A stretch of 64,000 nucleotides of DNA, taken from Didymella arachidicola. Taxonomy: Eukaryota > Ascomycota > Dothideomycetes > Pleosporales > Didymellaceae. Positions 54,161 through 64,000 of the stretch are shown here, one piece after another. The notes under the pieces were generated by a model, which ran no database searches, had not been told where the DNA came from, and saw nothing but the letters and a program-made list of their open reading frames with translations. The stretch is from the NCBI GenBank assembly GCA_016630955.3, contig CM050000.1:806001-870000 (forward strand), given 5' to 3'. A program made the position numbers and the translations under genes. The first letter of the stretch is position 1. Every line of letters begins with the position of its first letter.

Positions 54161-54615
54161 CCTGTTACGTGTGATATGGCTGAGAGCTGTGTGCTGAGGT
54201 GTGTGGTATGAACGTAAGTGTAGAGGTGGTTGTTTACAGGTAGCACGCGTACGATAAGAGTGAAGGCGTGCTTTATACACGAACATCAACCCTCGGCCTA
54301 TCCGGTGAGAGATCCCACTTTGCTGCATAGGCCTTGGTTATGCGCGCTGACAGCCAGACAGACGTCATAAGGGGACACCTGAGCTGCCCCTCGGTGGGGT
54401 CGCGCTTGAGGCGCAAGGGCCTGGCTCCTCGTCTTATCGATAATGAACATCATATATCCCTGTCGCCGCTGCTAGCGCGCCGGCTAGTTTCGAAATTTTG
54501 GAGAGAGCTTTGCCGCAACGCCAAAGTTCACGCGCCTGCCTCTCAAGACGAAAGGGCTGTGCACTGCTGACTTAGGAAGTGTCTCTCATTGAAGGCGCAT
54601 TCGGCAGTCGCAACT
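54161..54615. promoter_or_regulatory. divergent intergenic region, I9 inhibitor and BMS1
   Basis: 455 bp between two divergent start codons. No specific motif recognised. Confidence 0.4.
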
Positions 54616-57600
54616 ATGGCAGACCAAACGAATCGGCCGCACAGGAAAGGGAAAGAGAAGAAGGCGCATTCCGGAGGACCGAACCCAAAGGCTTTTGCGT
54701 ATAATGCGCCAGGAAGGTTGGCAAAGCAGGGTGCACGCTCTCAAGATGTATGCGCAATACTTTCTGCCCTCCGAGTCCTTACTCACAAAGTCAGGTCAAA
54801 GAAAAGCGCCTTCACGTCCCGCTCGTCGACCGCCTCCCCGAAGAAGCTCCCCCAATCATCGTCGCCGTCGTTGGTCCCTCAGGTGTCGGCAAGACCACCC
54901 TGATTAAGAGTCTGATCAGACGCTACACCAAGCAGACGCTCTCCTCGCCGTCTGGACCGCTCACGGTCGTCACTTCGAAGCGCCGCCGCCTCACATTCAT
55001 TGAATGTCCGTCCGACTCGCTCGCCAGCATGATCGACATCGCCAAGGTGGTGGACATCTGCCTGCTCATGATCGATGGCAACTACGGCTTTGAGATGGAG
55101 ACGATGGAGTTCCTGAACGTGCTCTCGTCGTCTGGTATGCCAGGAAACGTCTTCGGTATCCTGACGCATCTGGACCTGTTCAGAAAGCAGGAGACGCTGA
55201 AGCTGCAGAAGAAGCGCCTCAAGCATCGTTTCTGGAGCGAGCTATATCAGGGTGCGAAGCTTTTCTATCTCTCTGGAGTCGTCAACGGAAGGTATCCCGA
55301 TAGGGAGGTTATGAACTTGAGTAGGTTCTTGAGTGTGATGAAGAATCCTAGACCATTGGTTTGGAGGAATTCGCATCCGTACTGTTTGGCAGACAGATTC
55401 TTGGACATCACCCCGCCGACCGATATTGAACAGAACCCAAAGTGCGATCGCACGATTGCATTGTACGGATACCTCAGAGGAACAAACTTTCCAGCTGGAG
55501 GGTCGAGGGTGCACATCCCTGGTGTCGGCGACTTGACGGTCACCGGGACTGAAGCGCTGCCGGATCCGTGTCCGACACCGTACTTCGAGAAGCAGGCAGA
55601 GAAGATCACAGGCAAGAAGAAGCGCACAAGACTGGGCGAGAAGCAGAAGATTCTGTACGCGCCCATGTCAGACGTCGGTGGTGTTTTGGTGGACAAAGAC
55701 GCCGTGTACATCGATGTTAAGACAAACACTTTTAACGCAGACGAGGAGCCGGATCAGGAACGAGGTCTTGGAGAGCAGATGATGATTGGTCTGCAGAGCG
55801 GCAGAAAGCTGCTGGGCGAAGACGATCGTGGTTTCAGGCTGTTCAGCGGTGGTGAGCTCGTCAACAACCAGAATATCGTCGATGATGAAGATGCTGGCAG
55901 CACTGGGCGACGGTCGCAACGAAAAGCAAGAGCTGCCGATGCTGATGAGATCGACGATGCGGATCTCGACGATATCGACAGTGATGACGATGAGCTGCAG
56001 TGGGATCATGGCGGTGATGAGGATGATGAAGATGACACTGGCTTCTTGGACACAAATGGGTCGTCAACGCGGAAACTAAAGCTGGCGCGGAAAGAGGAGA
56101 AGGATGATGCAGCAGAAGAGGTCGCGTTCGCTGACAGTGACTCCGACCTCGGATCAATATCAGGAGACGAGGAGCATGACCTCGGCGATCTTGAGAATGG
56201 AGGGTACGACTCTGAGGACGACGAGGACGACGATGATGGCGCACTTAACTGGAAAGCCAACCTGCGTGAGAATGCAGCCAAGATGCACGGACGGAAACGC
56301 CCCTACCGTATCGCCGAGCTTGGAAAGCTGATGTACAACCTCGAGATTACCCCAGAGGAGGTGATCAAGAAGTGGAAGGGAGACGAGGAAGAGAAGGATA
56401 TTGAAGATGAAGAGGACGACGACGGTTTCTTCAAGAAATCGAAGGCTCAGGACGCGACCAATGAGGATCGCTACATTGCCCGCTTCAACTACGAAGAGCT
56501 GGCCAAGAAGTGGGAAGACGAAGAAAATATTGCAACGCTCAAGATACGATTTGCAGGTGGTCACATGGCCGGAAAGGATGGTGACGGCGAAGACGATGGC
56601 TTCAAAGGTTTCGATGGCGAGGGTGACGAAGACGAAGGCGATGGCGAATTCGAGGATCTCGAGACTGGCAAAAAGTTCGGCGGCGACGAGCCCAACACCG
56701 AGGCCGAAGCTGAAGCCGATGACATTGAAGCGGAGCGAGAAAAGAACGCGAAACGAAAAGAGGAGCTCAAGCTGCGCTTCGAAGAAGAAGATCGAGAAGG
56801 CTTCATGAACGACAAGGCGGATGCCCGGAAAGAAGGCGGGCAAGAGGAGGAGTTCGGCGAGGATGATTGGTACGATGCACAGAAGGCTCTCCTCAAGAAG
56901 CAGCTCGACATCAACCGTGCCGAGTTCGATCAGCTTGACGAGGCTTCTCGCCAACGTGTCGAGGGCCACAAGGCTGGTACATACGCCCGTATCGTGCTGG
57001 AGAGCGTGCCTTGCGAGTTTTCTGTCAACTTCAATCCGCGTTTCCCAGTCCTCATAGGTGGTCTGACACCAACTGAAGAGCGGTTTGGCTTTGTCCAAGT
57101 CCGTATCAAGCGTCACCGCTGGCACAAGAAGATTCTAAAGACCAATGATCCCCTGATCTTCTCGATGGGATGGAGGCGATTCCAGACAACACCGATCTAC
57201 TCGATCTCCGATTCGCGAACGAGGAATCGCATGCTCAAATACACACCAGAGCATATGCACTGTTTCGGTACCTTCTACGGACCGCTGGTCGCACCAAACA
57301 CAGGCTTCTGCTGCGTCAATTCGCTATCAAACAAGACCCCTGGCTTCCGGCTATCGGCCACAGGTGTCGTGCTGAACGTGGATGAGTCCACGGAGATTGT
57401 CAAGAAGCTCAAATTGACAGGTCATCCATACAAGATCTTCAAGAACACGGCTTTCATCAAAGATATGTTCAAGACCTCACTCGAAATTGCCAAGTTCGAA
57501 GGTGCCTCCATCCGCACCGTCTCCGGTGTTCGCGGTCAGATCAAACGCGCCCTCTCGAAACCAGAAGGAAACTTCCGTGCCACCTTTGAGGACAAGATTC

Positions 57601-58202
57601 TCATGTCTGACATCGTCTTCCTGCGCGCCTGGTACCCCATCAAGCCGCGCCGTTTCTACGCCGCTGTCACCAACCTGCTCGTTCCGCCCACCGCCGAGGA
57701 TAAGGAAGCCGGCGAGAGCACAAGCTGGCAGGGCATGCGTCTCACTGGCGCTGTCCGCGCCGAACTCAACCTTCCCACCCCCTCGATCAAGAATTCCGCA
57801 TATCGTCCCGTAGAGCGCGAAGAGCGCAAGTTCAACCCTCTCCGCGTCCCGCGCAAGCTCGCTGCGGAATTGCCCTTCAAGAGCCAGATCGCCCAGATGA
57901 AACCCCAGAAGAAGGAGACATATCTACAGAAACGCGCCGTTGTGCTGGGTGGCGAAGAGAAGAAGGCGAGGAGGTTGATGAACCAAGTCATGGCTATTCG
58001 CAACGAGAAGGTGGAGAAGAGGAGGGCCAAGCAGGAGGAGAGGAAGCAGCCGTATAAGAAGAAGATTGAGGAGAACAAGGAGATGAAGGAGGCGCGCGAG
58101 AAGAGGGAGAAGCAGGAGTATTGGCAGAGGGAGGGGAAGAAGAGGCATCACCAGGGTGACGGTGAGGGTGGACGTGGTGGTGGCGGAAAGAGGAGGAAGT
58201 GA
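54616..58202 (+). CDS. BMS1: ribosome biogenesis GTPase BMS1
   Basis: Exons 54616-54747 and 54795-58202 with a 47-bp intron (GTATGC donor, TACTCAC branch, GTCAG acceptor); 1179 aa, the usual BMS1 length. The basic N-terminus (HRKGKEKKAHSGGPNPKAF) is a BMS1 hallmark. The P-loop is GPSGVGKTT at residues 71-79, followed by THLDLF as the G4-like region. A long acidic low-complexity centre (runs of Asp/Glu) follows. The C-terminal AARP2CN/TSR1 domain is recognisable (KRHRWHKKILKTNDPLIFS, HMHCFGTFYGP, FLRAWYPIKPRRFY) and ends in a Lys/Arg-rich tail. The protein acts in the nucleolar 90S pre-ribosome for 40S subunit maturation. It appears intact. Confidence 0.95.
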
Positions 58203-58584
58203 GCAAATCGTCGTGCATTGCATTGCATCGCTGTGGCGTTCGTGTGGTTATTGAACTGTGAAAAAGTCGTACAGTACTTAGCTCAATCTTCATGGTTACG
58301 TTTAAGGTGGTATGTCTGTATTTGGCGAGGCAATTGAGACGGTTGATCCGTTGTCTATGGGCACTGTCACGCTGGGCTGAATGTATGGGAGGGCAACGAG
58401 AGGGTTTGCGGTTCACATCTGGGGCAACTAAGTTGTTGCGGTTTAGCCAATGATAGGCATATAAATAGTGGGTCTCCGTACGCTAGCTGGGCGCTTCAGC
58501 CTGCGCTCGCAGCGCGAGGGACATCTGCGAGCAGACACACCAATCCTCAAACGCCAGACGAGCTGCTGAAAAAGGCGTCTAGGC
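58203..58584. other. intergenic, nothing recognised
   Basis: 3' flank of BMS1 and 5' flank of the HET pseudogene. Confidence 0.4.
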
Positions 58585-60237
58585 ATGGCATACCGCCACT
58601 TGCCTCTTCCCAATAATAACAGTATCCGCATCCTGCACCTCTACCCCGGCACGCTTCAAAACAATCTCCATCTGTCCCTCGAGGTCATTCCCTTGCCCAA
58701 CAAGCAGTCGCAAGTTGAATATGAGGCTATCTCATACACGTGGGGTGACTCAACCTGTCAGAAGGAGGTCTTCCACAGCGGTACTCATAGCGATGACGTG
58801 ACTGTGTTGAAAGTCGCCACAAATTGCTACGATGCGCTTCGAAGGCTGCGGTACACGGATCGCACGCGAAAGATTTGGCTCGATTCAATTTGCATCGATC
58901 AAAGTAACTCAGACGAGCGAAGCGCTCAAGTCAGAGTTATGGGCTCGATATACGCCGGCGCCAAAGAAGTTATCATATACGTGGGCGAAAGCGCAGACGG
59001 CAGCGGTGCTGTTATGCATTGGCTAGCTCAAAACTACCACGATCGAGAACAGCCAGGAGAAGCCGACCCGCCAATGTATGTTCTTGCCGGCCTGGAATGT
59101 TTCCCACAACGGCCCTGGTTTTTTCGTACTTGGACTTTACAAGAAGTCGCCAACGCTCGAGCTGCAAGCATCCAGTGTGGTGATCAATCCATATAATGGC
59201 AAGCTTACTCGTTCTTTTACCGCAATTGGCACGAAAAAAGCGCAGTATTGAACGTTCTAGGTCTCAGGTACCACTTTAGCCAGCTGGGTGTGACAGGCTT
59301 CGCCCCGGTATTCTTCCACGTCTTGAAAGCCACTCGGGATTGCTTGGCATCTGATCCAAGGGACAAGATCTATGGCATTCTACCGCTGTTCCATCCGGCT
59401 TCTGTCCCCGAGCTATTGTAGCCTGACTGTCAAATCACTACAACGGAGCTTTTCGTACGTGTAGCCAAATACCTACACGACGAGATCGGTCTTCAGATGT
59501 TCGAGGAAGCCATCGAGTGTAGGACCAATAGACCCGACGATCTTCCATCGTGGGTTCCCTTCTGGACCACTTTATCCAAGGGCGACCCAAAGTTCCAACG
59601 CAAAGACGAGTATTGAGAGCTCAGGGCTGGCGGCGATACAGCGTTTGTAGATGGGATCTTTCATTGTAATGATTTGGCTGCACCTACTTCACGACAAATG
59701 AGGATGATGTGCGTCCCTATAGGTCCTCTCACAGAGCTTACGCCCATGTATAGATATGGGCGCTATGACGTCTTTTCGAAGTGGGTGAAACTGGCAGACA
59801 AGACTCTGGGTGCAAGTAGCACAGGCGCGACACAATCGACAAGCCGGATCAGAACTGCATTCCACAGAATCATTACCCAACATCTCCCGGCAAGCGAAGA
59901 CTCAGTCATTGAGGAGACGATCGCTCACATGAGTAAGCGATATTACCGCGACATCATCAGCTCACATGAGAATCACACAACCTACAATAGAATACTCCAA
60001 TCATGCAGATACCGGAAGCTTGCAACTATCAACGGCAGCACTCTTAGCTTAGCTCCTGAGCAAGCTGAGCTTGGAGATGTCGTCTTCGTATTCCCTGGAG
60101 TGTCTGTGCCTTTACTCCTCAGAAGGAGAGGTGATGTGTATCATCTTATCGGAGAGACGTATATTCAGGATATCATGTTTGGCCAGGCGGTTGAAGGTGT
60201 TGAGGTCTCTGAGATGGTGACGGTTGTACTAAAGTGA
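58585..60237 (+). pseudogene. HET-domain (heterokaryon incompatibility) gene with three stops
   Basis: One frame of 551 codons interrupted by TAA at 59194, TAG at 59419 and TGA at 59614. The HET domain is in the first 200 residues: YEAISYTWGD, the central KIWLDSICIDQSNSDER and VMGSIYAGAKEVIIYVGE, and PWFFRTWTLQEVANA. After the first stop the same frame continues with typical family sequence (ASDPRDKIYGILPL, DLPSWVPFW) and a C-terminal GDVVFVFPGVSVPLLLRR block that usually ends HET proteins. No frameshift is seen, so three point mutations inactivated an otherwise full-length gene. HET proteins trigger cell death on fusion of unlike fungal strains. The first 203 residues could still be made as a truncated HET domain. 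Confidence 0.85.
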
Positions 60238-62164
60238 TCGTTCGCGCGACGCAGCTGTTTTTTTGGTTTCATCTTCCCATGGGGAATGAGCGTTCTCACC
60301 TAACTTCCTCGCCTGATTGAATCTCTCTACGCCCTGCTTCGAGTCTGATGGCTCTGTTCTGATTGTCCACTGCATGCCTCTCAATTCGGCGACGGCCGAA
60401 CAATCGAAGCATCTCCTGCCTGATCCATGCTACACGCCCATCCACGGCGTCAAGGATAAGACCGACGGAGCAGACGTTGGTGCCAATATATACCTCTACT
60501 GCCGCATCCAGAGGAATCAATATAGAACTGCAGACGAGGATCCTGCTTCGGCGGCTGCCGTCAGTGGCATACCCGGTCGTTGATGGGATCCCTTCGGAAG
60601 CAGAATCCAAAGGGAGCAGAGCATCCCATGCTCGATAAGAGATAATTTTTTTGCGACAAATCCACTCGCCATAGCCACCTGGTATTGAGGAGAATCATAT
60701 GGGTGAGCCACAGCCACATGACTGCCGTCCTTGGTGTAAACGAAAGTAGACCGTTGTCCGTTAGCAGCTCTGTTTCGGAAGGAGCATTGTATTCTATCCA
60801 AAGCTGGACGTGACCCATTAAACCTTTGCGGGATTTCGGGAGTGGCTCGGGTCTCATGCGGCTGCCCTAAGATCGTAGGATGAACAGAGGTACCTGCCAA
60901 GGAGTTACGTAGTCACCGGAACCAAGCTCCGCAAATGTTTTATAATATGCCATAGAGATCTGAGTAGATCTAGTGCTTTGCTGGAAGCAAAGATTACTGA
61001 CAGAGATAGTAAAGAAATATCAGGACTGCTTGCTGGCGGTATCGATGGGTAGACGTTTGCACAGTAGGGGCAAAGACCCAGTCCGCAGCTGGCGCTTCAC
61101 CGTCCACCAATGCCTCAAGTTCGTGCATCTACAAATACCAAGCAAGGATAAGAGATTTTACTGGGGGCAACAACATCCAGCGTCAAGAGCAGCCAGTACG
61201 AGACTGCGAGACTGCGCGCCTTCGGCACCGTCATCGAGGGCCGTATAACGGCCGAGATTGCACACATCCCACGTAGATTGCAAAGGAGCAGACAGGTAGA
61301 ATGAGAATGAAGAAAATAGGCTGGTGAAACAGGCACTGCAGCTGTGGAGTCGCTCCAACACTGAATTTCGTATTCTTAGGGCATCCGTCCGCCAACCTGG
61401 GCGAGGCGGCGGCTGGGTGGTTGGAGCACCTTCCGCATGCAGGGCGTCTCGCACTTGGTATTCAAGCATTCAATTGACAGTCTATGGAGTCGCCGACGGC
61501 ATTGGTGCACGCAAGTCGGCAATCTCCCGAAGGCGACTTGGGGTTCATACAAACTTCCTTCCTATAATATCCTGCGGCCTAGGCTGGTACCCTGGTCACT
61601 CCGATTGATCCAAAACTCAACGTCTTTGACTCGTTCAACTTGTCATTGGCGCTTCTCTCGCGACACCTCGTTGGGTTTTGCTTGATGTTCGGTGTGGACA
61701 CAGAAAATTGTCGCCATCAACAACGATACACAACGTGGTCCGAAATCCATCGAAGCCAATGCACGACCACCGTACGAGACGACGTTATCTGCGAGTGACT
61801 ATGAAGAAAGTTAATCTATAACAGTACCTTCGATACCTTCCCGTTTCGCTAAGCTGCGGTTCTTTTGCGGATCCATGTCACGGCCGATCATTGCCCAAGC
61901 CCACAAGCCTCAACAACAACACGACGGGCCAAGTCTTGAGGATTCACAACTGGAAGTACGTCCTGCCTGGTGAATGGTCGAGCCTCGAATCATCAATATG
62001 TACAGGATAGGAAGGTTGCTACAATTCTGGTACCTGCGCCCAGGACGTGGTACACAGTTTAAGTACTGCAGGTCACTACCTGTTCGAAATATCATCGGCA
62101 CTCACAGCTTCTCAGTCCAGCCAGCTTACGACCAACCTCCAGCGATCCAGTACGATCATTCATC
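60238..62164. other. 1.9 kb, nothing recognised
   Basis: Overlapping short ORFs on both strands without a domain, splice model or repeat. The end must hold the trypsin promoter. Confidence 0.4.
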
Positions 62165-63047
62165 ATGAGTGCTAAGTCTTTCGTTGTCGGCCTTGCCGCC
62201 CTTTCTCTCGTTTCTGCCGCACCTGTCGCTCAATGGGATGAAACCGACGCACCTGCGATTGTTGGTGGTGTCCCTGCAGTAGCTGGCGACTTCCCCTTCA
62301 TTGTCAGCATCCAGAAGAACGGCGCTCACTTCTGCGGTGGCTCCCTCCTGGACTCGACTACTGTTTTGACTGCCGCTCACTGCGCTGATGGCCAGACCAC
62401 CACCGGTCTCACCGTTCGTGCTGGCTCTTTGGTAGGTTTCTTGGGGATATACTCTTCCAAACTACATTGCTAACTTCGCGGCAGAACCGCAACTCCGGCG
62501 GAGTCACTTCTCCTGTCTCTTCGCTCAACATTCACCCCCAGTATGACTCGGAAATCATTGACAACGACGTTGCAATTCTCAAGCTCCGTACTGCTATCCC
62601 TATAAGTTCGACCATCAAGTATGCCACTCTGGCTGCTGCTGGCTCTGACCCGGCCGCCAACACCGTTGCTAGGACCGCCGGCTGGTATGTTTCTCACTAT
62701 TGATCACTTTATGAAGCTAAAAAATTTGCAGGGGTACCACCCAGAACTCTGCGCAATCTACCACCACGCTCCGCAAGGTCGATGTTCCCATCGTCAGCCG
62801 CAGCACTTGTGTCGCCAACTACCTCCTCGACAACCCCCCAAAGGAGGTCACTACCAACATGATCTGTGCCGGTCTCGCTGCCGGTGGCAAGGACTCCTGC
62901 CAGGGTGACTCTGGCGGTCCTATTGTTGATGTCAGCACCGGCACACTGATTGGTGCTGTCAGCTGGGGTACTGGATGTGCGCTTGCTGGTTTCCCCGGTG
63001 TGTATACTCGCATCGGCGCGCTGAGGAGCTTCATCGATCAGTTCTAA
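62165..63047 (+). CDS. secreted trypsin-like serine protease (S1)
   Basis: Exons 62165-62431, 62485-62684 and 62732-63047 with introns of 53 and 47 bp; 260 aa. A signal peptide (about residues 1-19) and a short propeptide precede the mature start IVGG at residue 32. The catalytic triad is H72 (TAAHC), D117 (DNDVAIL) and S216 (GDSGGP). D210, six residues before the Ser, fits the trypsin S1-pocket Asp and predicts cleavage after Lys/Arg. Several Cys, including C57 and C73, are placed as in trypsins. The residue before IVGG is Ala rather than Lys/Arg, so activation is not autocatalytic tryptic cleavage in an obvious way. Secreted trypsins are common in plant- and insect-associated fungi. Confidence 0.93.
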
Positions 63048-63445
63048 GTATTGAACTGCATTGATAATTGCGCTGAATGATTGGTTGTGCTGGAGCTTGG
63101 AAAGGCCTTTGCTGTCTTGGACTTGATATTTGATTATAGCTGAGATATATGGACGAATTCTTTCTCACACTGAACTCACGGACACTGCCTATCGTTTCAG
63201 CTACAATACTTGTAAGTATGAAGTCAACAATGAGAGTTTACGCTGCGAATTCCCATTAGAAAGCGCAGTTGCCGACGCCAGCGTAAGCATCAAAACATGA
63301 CCCACCGTCCAACGAGAAATCGACAGTGCGACAGGTGTTCGCCTACTTAGCTCAACGAGCTGAAACATGTCCAGCACTCGGCACACCAACCATTGGGTCT
63401 CTGCACTGCACGTCTGACACTTTCAAAGAATCAAGCAGATAGGCA
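63048..63445. other. intergenic, nothing recognised
   Basis: 3' flank of the trypsin gene; no supported feature. Confidence 0.4.
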
Positions 63446-63856
63446 TTGAGGCGGAAAAGTATTAGAGCGTCCACTCTGGCAGCCCAACTATCACAGTTGA
63501 CACGTGCTCAGAGGCAATCCAAGAGTCCATGGGTCCTTCGTCGCACTCGACGTCAATGGATCGCTTCTCATCATACCGTCCTCCGGCGAGCACAGTACAC
63601 GTTGGCAGTAGTCACTTCTGGTCAGACACCGCAGACTCTCCCCGTGGCTTCATCACCACAGTCTATCTATAGCCTCTGTGATCCTGCCGGAAAGGGCGTC
63701 TATCAAATGCAGATCTCGTCTATGCATGATGGCTGGTACATGCACAGCGAAGGCGAAAACATGTTCTTGAGCCACAAGGGCCTAGACAGCGGATTATTGA
63801 TTGCAGTGCCGGGGAAGAGTGAGAATGAGGCGGTTTGGGAAGTGGAGTGGCTGTGA
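63446..63856 (+). CDS. hypothetical protein, model uncertain
   Basis: 136-codon frame. The first half is basic and looks non-coding or belongs to an intron. The second half (from about codon 70) is protein-like: SIYSLCDPAGKGVYQMQIS, MHDGWYMHSEGENMFLSHKG and ENEAVWEVEWL. The Gly/Trp spacing is faintly like a beta-trefoil lectin repeat, but that is not enough for a call. Upstream exons may exist. Confidence 0.35.
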   Translation: MRRKSIRASTLAAQLSQLTRAQRQSKSPWVLRRTRRQWIASHHTVLRRAQYTLAVVTSGQTPQTLPVASSPQSIYSLCDPAGKGVYQMQISSMHDGWYMHSEGENMFLSHKGLDSGLLIAVPGKSENEAVWEVEWL

Positions 63857-64000
63857 AGAAGCTGTGCGACGGTCGAAAATTTCGACAACTAAGTCGTGGT
63901 TGACATTGAAGTCATGAGGATGGAGCGAACGGAGCGGGAGAAGGAGCTTTGATGCTCTGTTTTCGTTCTGTAAAGATCTACTGACCCCGTAGATCACTCC

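Noticed and set aside
55786..57125. Long minus-strand ORF (321 codons) opposite BMS1
   Set aside because: It arises from the acidic repeat region of BMS1 read backwards, giving a Phe/Leu/Ile-rich pseudo-membrane protein with no other support.
60238..62164. Several ORFs of 75-127 codons on both strands
   Set aside because: No domain, signal, splice-linked extension or consistent strand; likely chance ORFs.

Overview
The window looks like chromosomal DNA of a filamentous ascomycete, most likely a dothideomycete (inference; no marker gene was compared). Introns are short (46-80 bp) with GT..AG ends and CTRAY-like branch sites. Fungal-type genes are present: a HET-domain gene, a spherulin-4-like protein, a PDK-type mitochondrial kinase, BMS1 and a secreted trypsin. 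The DNA transposons are fungal MULE and pogo/Fot types.

Layout. 1-8.8 kb: a weak hypothetical gene, then a divergent pair of paralogues (2555-4393 minus, 4905-6240 plus) from a family I do not recognise, then a tiny methionine-rich secreted protein. 8.9-19.6 kb: a transposon island. A MULE (8872-17072, 9-bp target duplication) is split by an intact Copia retrotransposon (10458-15812, identical 122-bp LTRs, AAGTG duplication). It is followed by a pogo-type element (17383-19225) and three tandem copies of a pogo-like end. 19.9-28.6 kb: a short-chain dehydrogenase, an unrecognised two-exon gene, two more members of the paralogue family (one with a nonsense codon), and a deleted alcohol dehydrogenase pseudogene. 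29.3-33.4 kb: a second island, where one pogo element (29435-31232) sits inside an older one (29334-33390). 33.7-36 kb: an ADP-ribosylglycohydrolase-family gene and a spherulin-4-like gene. 37-48 kb: a very large minus-strand gene made of many short Thr/Ser/Val/Pro-rich exons, most of them symmetric phase 2-2 modules, with a few in-frame stops. 48.9-52 kb: a decayed P-loop gene. 52-58 kb: housekeeping genes (PDK-type kinase, I9 proteinase inhibitor, BMS1). 58.6-64 kb: a HET pseudogene, an apparently empty stretch, a trypsin gene and an uncertain last ORF.

The most unusual items are the exon-modular Thr/Ser-rich gene, the four-member unrecognised family, and the transposons. Every DNA transposon here carries tandemly iterated motifs inside its terminal inverted repeats, and the array at 19267-19560 looks like a pile of such ends without bodies. 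Genes with internal stops (HET, two pogo transposases, MULE transposase, one family member, ADH) suggest an accessory, decaying region between conserved housekeeping blocks.
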